From contig NC_080673.1 of NCBI RefSeq assembly GCF_030445035.2, forward strand, positions 198,832,216 through 198,896,215: a stretch of 64,000 nt of DNA, given 5' to 3'. This DNA comes from Dasypus novemcinctus. Lineage: Eukaryota; Chordata; Mammalia; Cingulata; Dasypodidae. The position numbers and the translations under genes are program-made. The notes beneath the pieces are model-generated. The model was not told the DNA's origin. It did no database searches and worked only from the letters and a program-made list of their open reading frames with translations. This document shows positions 1 through 11,108 of this stretch, piece by piece. Positions within the stretch are counted from its first letter, which is position 1. Each line of letters starts with the position of its first letter.

Positions 1-851
1 CAAATGGAAGGGCACTCTATCTTCATGGATATATAGACTAAACATCATGAAGATGTCAATCTACCCAAATTGATTTATAGGTTCAGTGTGATACCAATGA
101 AAATTCCATCAGTCTACTTTACAAAAATAGAAAAATCTATTACCCAATTTATTTGGAAGGGAGAAGTGTCCCAAATAGCTAAAAACATCCTTAAAAAAAA
201 AAGACCAAAGTCAGAAGACTCACATTTCCTGATCTCAAAGTATATTATAAAGCTATAGTGGCCAAAACAGCATGATATTGGCAAAAAGATAGATCAATGG
301 AATCAAATTGAGGGCTCAAAAATAGTCTCTCACCTATATGGTCAACTTATTTTTAATAAGTCTATGAAGTCCACTTTTCTGGGACAGAACAGTCTCTTCA
401 ACAAATGGTGCTGGGAGAACTGGATATCCATAATCAAAAGAATGGAAGAGGATCCCTATCTCCTTATACAAGAGTAAACTCAAAATGGAGCAAAAACCCA
501 AATATAAAAGCAAGGACCAAAATAAAACTCCTAGAATATAATGTAGGGAAATATTTAAAAGACCTTGTAGTAGGTGGGGGTCTTTTAAACCTTACTTCCA
601 AAGCATGAGCAACACAATTTTTAAAAATAGATGAATGGATCTTCCTCAAAATTAAGCACTTCTGTACCTCAAAGGACTTTGTGAAGAGGACATAAAGGCA
701 GCCTACTCAATGGGAGAAAATATTTGGAAATCACACATCTGGCAAGGGTCAAATATGCATGATATAGAGATATATAAAGAGATTCTATAACTTAACAATA
801 AAAAGACAAATAACCCAATTTGAAAATGGGCGAAAGACCTGAATAGACATT
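1..851 (+). pseudogene. L1 ORF2 remnant, 5' piece (interrupted by a provirus)
   Basis: Decayed ORF2 of a LINE-1, from the downstream part of the reverse transcriptase into the C-terminal region. Short frames at 70-258 and 405-608 read as L1 ORF2, for example the FIWKGE and VGKYLKDLV motifs, whose counterparts occur in the intact ORF2 at 11109-14927. Stops and frameshifts separate them. The piece enters from the left edge and breaks at 851, and the same L1 resumes at 3569 after a 5-bp target duplication. No function is expected. Confidence 0.9.
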
Positions 852-1462
852 TGTATTAGTCAGCCAAAGGGGTGCTGATGCAATATACCAGAAATCTGTT
901 GGCTTTTATACAGGATATTTATTTGGGTTACAAGCTTACAGTTACCAGGCCATAGCACATAAGTAACTTCCTTCACCAAAGTCTATTTCCACGTGTTGGA
1001 GCAAGATGGCTGATGATGTCAGTGAGGGTTCAGGCTTCCTGGGTTCCTCTGGGCTCAACTACTCTGTTTTCTCCACATTCACCTGTAGACTATTAGGTGT
1101 ATGGCTCTGCCTCTTTCCCTGGGGTTTCTGCCATGTCTAAGGAGCCTTCTCTATTCCTCTTTGTTCTTCTCCTGGCTCAGGTACTCTCTTCCCGGGGCTT
1201 GCTTCCCTTTCCTCTGTGTGTTTACTTCCTGGTGGTCTAGCTTAAGACTTCAGCATCAGACTCCAATATTAAAAACCCTCAAGTCTGTCCTTTGCCATGC
1301 CTTTTATCTGTGAGTTCCCACCCACCAAGGAGGAGGACTAAATACCCTAATGATGTGGCCCAATCAAAGCCCTAATCATAACTTAATCACACCCAGATTA
1401 CAAACATTACAAACATAATCCAATATCTATTTTGGAATTCATAACCATTCCAAACTGCTGCA
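852..1462 (-). repeat. 3' LTR of the MaLR-like provirus
   Basis: 611-bp LTR, colinear with 2991-3568 and with the solo LTR at 5481-6102. In element sense it starts TGCAGCAGTTTG and ends GACTAATACA. A CAAGATGGCTG motif resembling the YY1 core lies near 1003-1013. Divergence between the two LTRs is obvious by eye, so the insertion is not recent. Confidence 0.85.
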
Positions 1463-2293
1463 CTCCATCCTCTGAATTCTAAAAAGATTTTACAATATTC
1501 ACAAAAAACTTAAATCAGTAATGATGCAAGCACAATCAATTTTAAGAAATACAGATTGTCTTGGGGCAAAGTCCTGTCTGTTATAGACCTCTGCAACTTA
1601 CAAAACAATTTATCTGTTTCCAAAACACAAATGGACAGACAAAGGATAAACATTTTCATTACAATAAGGAAAAATGGGGGGGGGGGGAACATGAGTCACA
1701 GGTCCTCTACAGTTCAGTAAACCTGTAAGGCACCCTCCATTCAATTTCAGCCTGAGAGTCATTCTTAAGCTGATGGTTTCTTCTCCTTGGTGCCTTATAG
1801 GGATCCATGCTTTCCAGATGCTTGCCCAATGGCCATTTTCTTGGTTCCATTTTCATCAAGCATCTGATCAGGTCCAGACCTGACCTTGGGGTGATTGCCA
1901 CACCTTACCCAATCTTTGGATTAGAGTCTTAACACTCCTAGTACAGTGATGGGAAGACAACATTCCCCCTAACCTTTGGCAAACAGACTCAACCCACCCA
2001 GAGCAATGAGTTGACCACCTGGCCTTCCCTAACCTTTGGGGTACAGGTCCACCCCTCTCAGAACTGTGGGGTGCTGACCTTAACTGCCCTAATCCTTGGG
2101 GATTTTACCCCACCTTCTCTGTACCCTGGGACAGTAAAACTCTCCCAGAACATCAGGTAGGAACACCCACCCTCTTCAACTGCTGGGGCAAACTCACCCT
2201 CTCTGTACACATGGGTGGGGTTCTTCTCTTGGCCCAAGGTGATGTCTTAATTCCAGATCTCAGCTTCCATGGTTTTCCTCTTAAAGGTGTTTC

Positions 2294-2946
2294 TCATTCA
2301 ATCTCTCCTTTCCATGTCCCTTTTAGTCCAAGCTGACAGTGGTTTTGTTCATAAGGCTTTCTCAAAAACCTTGTTGGTTTGGCATGCAAGAAGCAGGGGT
2401 CCAAGCCATCCAACTGTAAGACTTTCCATAAGTCTTTCTGAGCTAACTCCATTTTCAATCCTGATTTACAAGTTCCAAATTTAGTTAAGTCCTCCAATGG
2501 GGCACTTTCATCTGGGAGCTTGATTTCCAGCAGCTTGGAATTTCCAGAATTAGTTTCTGTTTTCTTTGTGCCTGACAGTTCATTCCTCAGTATGTCTCTC
2601 TCCAGTATTTTGCTGTAGACTGCAAGCAGAAACCAAGCCACGTTCTCCAGGTTTACTTTGAAATTTCTTCAGCTAAATGCCCAGGCTTGCCATTTTCAAA
2701 TCCTACCTTCCATAAAACACCAGAAGTTAATCTTGCTAAGTTCTCTGTAACTTTAAAATATGGATCTCCTTTCCTCCAGTTTCCAATAATAGTTTCATCA
2801 TTTACTTCTAGGACATCATAAAAAGTCTCCTTAGCATTCATATTGCTATGAACAGTCTCTTCAAGGCACTGTAGGTCTTTTCTTCCAAGCATCTCATAAT
2901 TCCTCCAAAACATACCCTTTACCCATTTATAAAGCCATTCCAGCAT
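2294..2946 (-). pseudogene. Gag-like region of the MaLR-like provirus (broken)
   Basis: Two adjacent minus-strand frames, 2653-2946 (97 aa) and 2294-2641 (115 aa), are separated by a stop or frame change. Their position just downstream of the primer-binding site and their charged, helical composition fit the gag-like coding region of ERVL/MaLR internal sequences. No protease, reverse transcriptase or envelope motifs are visible. The frame is broken and is recorded as a fossil. The gag assignment is inferred from position and general resemblance and was not confirmed by a search. Confidence 0.6.
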
Positions 2947-2968
2947 TTCAGTAATTGCAAAAGCACTA

Positions 2969-2985
2969 CCACACTTCTGGTATCA
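2969..2985 (-). other. Primer-binding site, tRNA-Leu type
   Basis: Directly inside the 5' LTR, after a 5-nt spacer, the minus strand reads TGATACCAGAAGTGTGG. This is close to the complement of a tRNA-Leu 3' end, the primer that gives ERV-L elements their name. It supports both the orientation and the ERVL/MaLR class. Confidence 0.65.
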
Positions 2986-2990
2986 AATTT

Positions 2991-3568
2991 TGTATTAGTC
3001 AAAGGGGTGCTGATGCAATTTAACAGTAATCTGTTGGCTTTTATAACAGGTATTTATTTGGGGTAGGAGTTTACAGTTACCATGGCCATAAAGCATAAGT
3101 AACTTCCTTCATCAAAGTCTATTTCCACTTGTTGGAGCAAGATGGCTGCCAACATCTGCAAAGCTTCAGGCTTCCTGGGTTCCTCTGGGCTCAGCTACTC
3201 TGTTTTCTCCAAAAGTTCAGCTGTAGACTATCATGTGGATGACTCTGTCTCTCTCCCTGGGGTTTCTGCTGTGTCTATGGAGCTGTTTCTATTCCTCTTT
3301 GTGCTCCTGGCTCAGGAACTTTGTTCCTGGGGCTTGCTTCTCTTTCCTCTGTGTGATTACTTCCTGGGGCTCCAGCTTAAGACTTCAGCATCAAACTCCA
3401 ATCTCAAAAACCCTCAAGTCTGTCCTTTGCCATGCCTTTTATCAATGCCCTAATGATGTGGCCCAAACAAAGCCTCAATCAAAACTTAATCATGCCCAGG
3501 TACAGACAAGATTACAAACGTAATCCAATATCTATTTTTGGAATTCATAATCATATCAAACTGCTACA
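2991..3568 (-). repeat. 5' LTR of the MaLR-like provirus
   Basis: 578-bp LTR. On the minus strand it contains an AATAAA and a TATAAAAG-like string in its last 100 bp (plus-strand positions about 3035-3060). A CAAGATGGCTGCC motif at 3138-3150 on the plus strand resembles the YY1 site of L1 promoters. The right end CTGCTACA stops at 3568 and is followed by the ACATT duplication. Confidence 0.85.
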
Positions 3569-4745
3569 ACATTTTTCTAAAGAAGAAATACAAGTGATGA
3601 AAAAACACATGGAAAAGGGTTCAACATCACAGGTATATTAGGGAAATGCAAGTCAAAACTAAAATGAGATATCATTTCACACCTACTGGATTAGCCACTA
3701 TTAACAAAGCAGAAAACTAAAAGTGTTGGAGAGGATGTGGAGAGCTAGGAACTCTTACTCACTGTTGGTAGAAATGTAGAATGGTACAGCAACTGTGGAA
3801 GTCTGTTTGTTGGTTCCTAAGGAAGTTAGATATAGATCTACCATATGACTAGGCAATACTGCTACCCAGAACAACTGAGAACATAGACACAAACAGACAT
3901 CTGCACACCAATGTTCATAGTAACATTATTCACAATTGCCAAAAGGGGAAACAACCCAAGTGTCCATTAACTGATGAATAGATAAAGAAACTTTGGTATA
4001 TACAAATGATGGACTATTATCAGCCATAAGAAGAAATGAAGTTGTGAAGCATATGATGATATGGATGAACCTGGAGGACATTATGTCAAGTGAAGCAAGC
4101 TAACACAAAGGACAAATATATGATTTTGCTATTATGAACTAAATATTATTATCAAACCCATGTAGTTAATAGTTAGAATATAAGTCACCAGAAAATAGAA
4201 TGTTGTTAGAAAATAGAAAGCTGGGGTTTGTTCTGTGCAGAATTGGTAAAAACTTGTTAGGAAATGTTTGAAAATGAATAGGAATGGTGAAAGTGCATCA
4301 TAGGATATGTAAATAGTAGTGCTAACATATGGGTATAATAATGGTTTGGTTTTTTGTTTTTTGTTTTTGGAATAATGAAAATGCTATAATATTGATTGAC
4401 GTGATAAATGTGTGACTCAGTGATTATACCAAATGCCACTGATTGTACACTTTAGACAAATTATATGGTTTATGAAACAGAAAAAAAAATTTGTGTGGGT
4501 TTGCAAAAAATACTCTAAATGTAAGATACGGGCTATAATTAGTAGTAATACTTTGAGGATGCTCTTTCATATTTTGCTACAGAGGTTTCACAACAATGCA
4601 AGGTATTTGTAATGGGCTGATACATGGGAGCCCTGTTATGGCATATTTGTTTTGTAAGTTCACAACTTTTACTATACACTTATTGTTTATGTATGTTCAT
4701 GTGTGAATGATATACTTCAATAAATTGTTTCTAAAATGAAAAAAC
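3569..4745 (+). pseudogene. L1 ORF2 3' end and 3' UTR, continuation of the 1-851 L1
   Basis: Resumes exactly where the 1-851 fragment stops, within the region equivalent to the [10 protein letters not shown] motif of the intact ORF2. It continues through the cysteine-rich C-terminal coding part (around 3700-3790) and then a 3' UTR ending in an A-rich tail at about 4715-4745, with AATAAA near 4720. Stops are frequent. It belongs to an older L1 subfamily than the intact copy. Confidence 0.88.
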
Positions 4746-5160
4746 AAACAAACCAGTAACTAGATTCATGAAGCGAAAAGTCCAAAAAAGGGAAGCAAAT
4801 CAAATAAGCAAATAAAAATGGTGAATGTGACATGCCATACATAAATGAACTCTTAGAGCTTCACAGCAGTTTTATGATGTGAAGGAAAGACACATTTTGC
4901 AACAGATCTTAGAAGAAACTGGACATTTTCATTTCACAAACAGGACATTTGATTTTGACCTTTGCTTGCTGGACCAAACAACAGTCTAAATTACAGAGCT
5001 ACATGGAAACATCTGGAACATCCTAAACTTTACAACATCTAGATGTAACAAAAATTATTGTTTTATTTTTTAGGGGAGTGTGTGGTTTTTTATTGTTGTT
5101 ACTTCTATGAAAACACTCTGAAAGATGCATCCAAGAAAAATAAAAAACAACCTTTGAAAA
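4746..5160. other. No recognisable feature
   Basis: AT-rich sequence with no sustained reading frame and no repeat that I recognise. It separates two L1 remnants and may be old L1-derived or unique DNA. Confidence 0.5.
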
Positions 5161-5480
5161 AGTATTAAAAAGACAGCATGGTACTGGGACAAGAACAGAC
5201 ATAAAGATGAATGAAATCAAATTGAGAGTTCAGAAATCAACCATCACATCTATGGTCAATTGTTTTTCACAAGCGTGAAAGTCCACTCAATTGGGGAATA
5301 ATCTGAGAAAACTGTATCCATATGCAAAAGAATGAAATAGACCCTTACCATATAGAAAATTAACTCAAAATGGAAAAAAAAAGACATTAATATAAGAAAC
5401 AAAACTATGAAATTGCTAGAAGAAAACATAGGGAAGCATCTTCATGACATTGAGTTAGGCAGTGGATACCAAAAGCATGC
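5161..5480 (+). pseudogene. L1 ORF2 remnant left of a solo LTR
   Basis: Sequence equivalent to the part of ORF2 that encodes 'AWYWHK ... WNRIE' through 'VGKHLQDL' in the intact L1 is recognisable in nucleotides, but every frame is broken. It ends at the TG of the solo LTR. L1 3'-UTR-like sequence follows beyond the LTR, so an L1 was probably interrupted here and also lost an internal part. Confidence 0.7.
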
Positions 5481-6102
5481 TGTATTAGTCAGTCAAGGGG
5501 TGCTGATGCAAAATATCAGAAATTGGTTGGTTTTTATAAAGGGTATTTATTTGGGGTAGAAGCTTCCAGTTACCAGGCTATACAGATTAAGTTACTTCTC
5601 TCACCAAAGTCTGTTGCCATGTGCTAGAGCAAGATGGCTGCCAATATCTGGCAGGGTTCAGGCTTCTTGGGTTGCTCTCTTTCTGAGGTTCATTCCCCTC
5701 TGGGCTCAGCTCCCATTTTACCCACAAGGTCAGCTGTAGACTGTGAGGGTCTCTAGGCATTGCCTTTCTCCACAAGGCCAGGTGTAGATGATCAGGTGAA
5801 TGGCTATCTATCTCCCCAGGGCTTCTGCTGTGTCTAAGGAACCATCTCTATTCCTCTGTGTTCTTCTCCTGTGTGTTCACTTCCTGGGCTCCAGCTCAAA
5901 CTCCAGTATCCAAACTCCAACAGCAAAATCTCCAACTCTATCCTTTGCCATGTCTTTAACTGTGAACCACCACCTACCAAGGGATGGGGACGCAACCCAA
6001 TCAAATCCCTAATCATAATTTAATCATACCTATGTGCAGACCAGTTTACAAACATAATCTAATATCTATTTTTGGAATTCATAACCATTTCAAACTACTA
6101 TG
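5481..6102 (-). mobile_element. Solo LTR, same MaLR-like family as 852-3568
   Basis: Colinear with both LTRs of the 852-3568 provirus from TGTATTAGTC at 5481 to the ACTACTA end near 6100. The CAAGATGGCTGCC motif lies near 5629-5641. No internal region is present, which fits LTR-LTR recombination. The terminal CA is mutated and no clear 5-bp duplication remains. Confidence 0.8.
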
Positions 6103-6420
6103 ATAACATAGGGGCATTTTCAGGACATTGAAATTGTCCTACCAGACATTGCACTGACAGATACAGGCTATTACACATTTTGTCATAACCTATAAAATTG
6201 TGTAGGGCGGAGTGTAAGTTGTAATGCAACCTACAGTCCATGGTTAGAAACAATGCTTCAATATATGTTCATTGATTGCAACAAATGTACCACACTATTG
6301 AAAAATATTGTTAATGTAAATAAGTGTGGGAGGGAGAGAGAGTGGGGTTTGTGAGAATCCCCTATATTTATATGTAACATTTATGTAATCTAAAGCTGCT
6401 TTTAAAATTAATTTTTTTCA
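6103..6420 (+). mobile_element. L1 3' UTR end
   Basis: Resembles the last 300 bp of the long-3'UTR L1 lineage (compare 24425-24721 and 54745-55025): the TTTTCAGGACATTG string, then a region ending in AT-rich sequence with TATATGTAACATTTATG. More diverged than those copies. It probably belonged to the L1 at 5161-5480. Confidence 0.7.
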
Positions 6421-7425
6421 AAAGTCACAACGCAGTAGCATTTTACACCCACTAGAATGGATACTATTAAAAATATGGAGAGATGTAGACATGGCTCTAG
6501 CAGTTAAGTGCCAGTTTCCCACATGAGAGGTTCAGGGTTTGGTTCCTGGTGCCTCCTAACAAAAACAAACAACAAGAGAAAAACAAATGAAAAAACCTAT
6601 TCAGAGTAGTCTATGTGACTCAGTGGTTGAGTGTTGGCTTCCCACATATGAGGTTTCAGGTTCAATCCCCAGTCCCCGGTACCTCAAAACATAAGTATAT
6701 ATGGAAAATAACAATTGTTGGAGAGGATATGGACAAGTCATAAGTCATTTATTGTTGTTGGGACTACAAAACGGTACAGCAGCTGTGGAAAACAACTTGG
6801 TGGTTTCTCATAAAGTTAAGTATAGAATTACCAAGTGAGCCAATACTAGGTACATACTAGATTTATATACAAAAAAATTGAAAGCAGGGACTTGAACAGT
6901 TATTTGCACACTGATGTTCATATCATTAATCATTATTCACAATTGTCAAAACATGGAAGCACCCCAAGTGTCCACCAAAAGATAAATGAATAAACAAAAC
7001 GTGGCACATATACACAATGGAATGTTATTCCGCCACAAAAAGGAATAATGACATTCTGATACATACAACATGAATAAACCTTGAAGACATCATATTACAT
7101 GAAATAAGCCAAACAAAAAGGAGAAATATTTTAAGTTCTCACTGGTAAGAAATTATTAGAATAAGCAAATTTATAGAGTGAGAAACTAGAATACAGGTCA
7201 CCTGGGATCAGGGTGAAGTAAGGAATGGGGAGTAATTACTGCAGAATTTTTATTTGGGGTGATAGAAAGATATTGGCAGTGGATGGTATTGATGGTAGTA
7301 CAACAATGTAAATGTTACCAACACCATATGTGTTGTATATTTGAAGGTGGTTAAAAGGGGAAATTTCAAGTTGTATATACGCTACTAGAATAAAACATTT
7401 TTTAAAAAGAAGGAAAAAAAGGGTC
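6421..7425 (+). pseudogene. Old L1 ORF2 3' end and 3' UTR, carrying a DAS SINE
   Basis: L1 ORF2 C-terminal sequence before (6421-6477) and after (6693 onward) a SINE insertion, then a 3' UTR that ends with a polyadenylation-like AATAAAA and an A-rich tail at 7390-7425. The segment around 6990-7100 is the familiar end of ORF2, where the protein reads toward the HTMEYYSA region in the intact copy. All frames are broken. Confidence 0.85.
6478..6692 (+). mobile_element. Dimeric tRNA-derived SINE (DAS type)
   Basis: Two tRNA-like monomers, about 6478-6560 and 6603-6685, are joined by an A-rich linker. Each has the phrase CCCACAT(G/A)(A/T)GAGG followed by a TTC-containing box-B region. The second has a good box B, GGTTCAATCCC, at 6659-6669. 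The pattern matches DAS SINEs described from the nine-banded armadillo. It splits an older L1, so it is younger than that L1. Confidence 0.75.
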
Positions 7426-8275
7426 AGCGACAGGATGGACTTCATGGGCCTGAGCAGAGCTGAGCTTGCATGGTATAGCTGAACTTGTGGTGCTCTGTTT
7501 CCCATACCCTCTGATTTTAGCACAGCCCTGGCAGGAGGGTCCTTGCAAACCAATGTGTCCCACCTCAAACTGGAGCATCAGTGCCTTTTGCTTTTCTGCC
7601 TCAGGGTTGTTGTTTTTTTTTGCTTTTCTTGAGACAGGCTCAATTTACCTTCAGGGCAGCCTAGACCTTCAAAGAGATACTGCCTCTTTGGGAGGCCTCA
7701 TCCCCTGGGGCCTGGGTGTAGATGGATAAATATTACAAGCTCCCACCTTCAGAAGGACAATTCTGAGAGGATTCAATGTCATTACTTACAGGGTCCCTAC
7801 TGCCACTTCACCCCAGGTCTGATTCTGGTAATCAGTTCTACTCTTGTGTTTCTATTAGCGCACTGTCAATACTACCTTACTTTTGATTTCCAAAATCACT
7901 TCCCAAAGAAACTCTGCACCCAAATCCTTATTTCAGACTCTGCTTTGAGGATAACACAAACCAAAGGAGCAGGAAGGTGAAATTAGCAATTAGATTGCTG
8001 CTTGGTGAGAAATGGACTCTGAAGGGGACAGAAGAAAGTTCATCCAGGCTGGATAATACCAAGCACAGTCACCATTCTGGCGCCATAGCCAAATACTCCC
8101 CTGCTGTCTAAATTTAGTGTCTCATCCCCCACATCATAAACTCTGTATAGCTGACACATTCAAACCTTAAATTTTAAGTGACATAATTTATGTAACTCAC
8201 TTAACCCACTGCCTGCTTCAAGATAAACACTCAATGCATGTTATCAGCAAGTATTGTAATTATTATTATCATTAT
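7426..8275. other. No recognisable gene or repeat
   Basis: Moderately GC-richer unique-looking DNA between an L1 tail and the target duplication of the intact L1. The ORF at 7466-7729 (87 aa) has no recognisable domain, and I treat it as chance. Confidence 0.5.
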
Positions 8276-8290
8276 TATTTCACTAATTTT
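8276..8290. repeat. Target-site duplication, 3' side of the intact L1
   Basis: TATTTCACTAATTTT at 8276-8290 is repeated without mismatch at 18185-18199. In element sense the insertion point reads TTAC/AAAATTAG, so the primed strand was nicked at TTTT/GT, close to the L1 endonuclease consensus TTTT/AA. Confidence 0.95.
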
Positions 8291-8301
8291 TTTTAAATTT
8301 T

Positions 8302-8314
8302 TTTATTTTTTATT
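8302..8314 (-). terminator. Polyadenylation signals of the intact L1
   Basis: In element sense two AATAAA hexamers (8309-8314 and 8302-8307) precede the interrupted A tail that abuts the target duplication at 8290. Confidence 0.8.
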
Positions 8315-8364
8315 GACTTAGTAATAATATTACATTAAAAATATATATGTGAGGTCCCATTCAA

Positions 8365-8397
8365 CCCCACCCCCCCACCCCCCCTCTCCCCCCCCCC
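8365..8397 (-). promoter_or_regulatory. G-rich polypurine tract near the L1 3' end
   Basis: In element sense, four or more G runs of at least four, broken by single A or T bases, about 60 nt before the tail. This fits a G-quadruplex-forming tract, a feature reported from L1 3' UTRs in other mammals. Folding is inferred from the run pattern. Confidence 0.7.
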
Positions 8398-11108
8398 AAC
8401 AACACTCGTTCCCATCATCATGACACATCCATTGGATTTGGTAAGTACATCTTTGGGCACCTCTGCACCTCATATACATTGGTTCACATCATGGCCCATA
8501 CTCTCCTCTATTCCATCAAGTGGGCCCTGTGAGGATTTACAATGTCCGGTGATTACCTCTGAAGCACCATCCAGGGCAGCTCCATGTCCCGAAGACGCCT
8601 CCACCTCTCATCTCTTCCTGCCTTTCCCCATACCCTTTGTCCATTATGTCCACTTTTCCCAATCCAATGCCACCTCTTCTATGTGGACATTGGATTGGTT
8701 GTGTCCATTGCACCTCTATGTCAAGAGGAGGGTCATATTCCACCTGGATGCTGGATGCAATCCTCCCATTTTCAGTTGTAATCACTCTAGGCTCCATGGT
8801 GTGGTGGTTGTCCTTCTTCAACTCCATCTTAGCTGAGTGTGGTAAGTCCAATAAATCAGATTGTAGGTGCTGGAGTCTGTTGAGGCTCAGGATCTGGCTA
8901 TCACATTGTCGGTCCAGAGATTCAAATCCCCTAAATATATCTTAAACCCCAACATTAACTGCACCTCCAGCACATTAGCATGAAAGTCTTATGAAGGGAG
9001 ATCCCATCTGAGTCCAGATTCATCACACATAAACACCATTTCCAAAGAGGGGCCATCTGCCCTGGTAGTTAACCCCATCGGCCATGACCATAACTCCCAT
9101 GGGTCTCTTTAGCCCTCAAAGGAACCAATATCTGGAGGTTGTATCTGCTTTATCTGTCTCTCTGACTCTGCTCAGTTGTGCATGAGGGCAAACCTTCTGC
9201 CAGCCTCCAGACTCTTTTTTAGAAACTCGTAGCCGTATAAACTCATTTCTCCTTTCCATTTCCCCCTTACTTTAGGTCAAACAGCATTTTAAAGTCATGG
9301 TATTTTATGTAGACATGGATATTCTGCTGATCCGCATTGAACCTTCCATATAAGGTCATTTTCCAGTTGCATCATCAGTTGGTAGTTGATAGTGGTCCCT
9401 CGTTGCCAGGGAGGCTCATCCCCGGGTGTCATGTCCCACGCTGGGGGGAAGGCATTGCATTTACATGCTGAGTTTGGCTTCGAGACTGGCCACATTTGAG
9501 TAACATGAAGGCTGACAGAAGGAAATTCCCAGGCACAAAGTTGCTCTAGGCCTTGTTCTTATTTTGGGTTTATCAGCTCACAAGCATAGTCATTAGCATC
9601 TGGGGCTCACTGTTGAACCCTCACTCCCTCCCGGTCCCCACCACTGTACCTGGGAGACTGTCGCTGCTCCCCTAGGGACCACGACAGAGCACCACTGGCC
9701 AGGAACCCAGTACCCCCCCTACTGTGGTTTTTAATTGTTGCCACTATGAGTATATCCAAACATTACCATGCACCCTGGACATATGTTCTGTACAGCTCCC
9801 TGTCAGTCATATATCACCTGTCATTGGTATCCCATACCAGTATCCCTCCATTGCCATTGTTGAAACACTCTGTGATCCAGAACTCCCCGAAATTTGAAGC
9901 CCAATATAATGTCATGGTCCCTTACTAGGGAATGGCATATAGCGATGAGTTTAAAGGATAGATAAAGAACTTGGATAAAGTTAGATAAAGAACTTAGATA
10001 AAGAATGTTGACTTGAAAAAATTCCACATCCTATTTTTTTCTTTTTTTTTTTTTTTCCCCCCCCCCCTAATTATTCAGCTTTTCTTCACAGGAGTCCTAG
10101 ACCACAGCAATGTATATATATAATATACAGCACTCCCACACATCCACCAGAAAACCTTTTCCCTTCCACAGTGATACTCTTACGCCCTATTCATATCATA
10201 TTTACTTAAAGTGATGTACAGAGTCTGAGACATTAGCTTTCTAACAAGGTGACATCTGTGCTTACATTATGGTGCATACTTTAGGATACACAGTTCTTTA
10301 CATTTTTAGTTATCCTATGTTTTACATTATGGTTTACATTATCAGTCTGTCATCTCCTATATGTTATGGTGTAATATTACATGTTTTATATCCATCCTTG
10401 TGTACTCTCAAGAAACTCCTCTCTTACCCCCCATTTACTTTGGTTCCACACATTTAACGTCCATTTTCCCTTCCACCTTGGTGCCCTCAGTGATAGCCAA
10501 CCTCCGTTTCCTGAGGAGCCACTTCCAGAGATAGATGGAATAGTGTTCAGGGCCTAACTTGCTCAACTGCCCCAATGCCCTGGGAGCCACCCTTTCTCTC
10601 GGGGGATACAGTTCCCTCTATTGGATGGCATTAGTCCTCCCCAGGATGTGGGTCCACCCCCACTCTCACTACTTGGGTTTCTACCCCATGGTGTCACCCA
10701 CTCTGGCAGAATGAGCATTTAGACATTCCCCAGGAGCCCGTCCTGCATCAGACCCTCCCCTCCGAGCATTCTAAACAGGTAACCCTCTTTATTATATTTT
10801 GATATGATTTTCTCGGCATTTTACTCACCACCAACACCTGACCCTCTCCTGGTTCGTATGCTACCCCTCCCTCCCCCCACTTTTGGGCAACGTTACCCAT
10901 CCGTCCCTCCCCAGCCACCCTCAAACCCGCAAAGCCCCAAGCAAAGGCAACCCCTTGCCCCCCTTTTATCTCTTCTTTGTGTTCATACTTACCACCATCT
11001 CGTCTTAAATTCCACCCCTGCAGACATCGGCTCATATCCTTCCTCCACCCTCCGATTTCCTGCAAGCCTATCGTTCAGTCTCTTGCTATCTAGGGCAGCT
11101 TGTTTATT

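Larger units (their letters stand above)
852..3568 (-). mobile_element. ERVL-MaLR-like provirus, LTR-internal-LTR, inserted in an L1
   Basis: Two direct repeats, each running from TGTATTAGTC to CTGCTGCA or CTGCTACA as read on the plus strand, enclose about 1.5 kb. On the minus strand the LTRs therefore begin TG and end CA. The flanks carry the 5-bp duplication ACATT (847-851 and 3569-3573), which fits the ERVL/MaLR class. The flanking L1 ORF2 reads across the junction, proving insertion into that L1. Only a gag-like region remains between the LTRs, as in non-autonomous MaLR elements, and no pol is visible. Assignment to MaLR rests on LTR architecture, the primer site and the gag-like frames. 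The exact family name is not known to me. Confidence 0.85.
8291..11108 (-). other. Long 3' UTR of the intact L1
   Basis: 2818 nt from the ORF2 stop to the tail. Related sequence in the same order occurs at 52137-55083 and, as truncated tails, at 23436-24186 and 24425-24721, so the length belongs to the lineage and is not a chance fusion. In element sense it holds an internal G-then-A polypurine run (10034-10067), a distal G-rich run (8365-8397), AATAAA signals at 8302-8307 and 8309-8314, and a short A-rich tail. ORFs within it (for example 8420-8836 and 10804-11130 on the plus strand) are not conserved in the older copies, and I do not treat them as genes. Confidence 0.85.

Noticed and set aside
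8420-8945. Overlapping ORFs in the L1 3' UTR
   Set aside because: Not conserved in the related 3' UTRs at 23436-24186 and 54330-55060, so not a third L1 gene.
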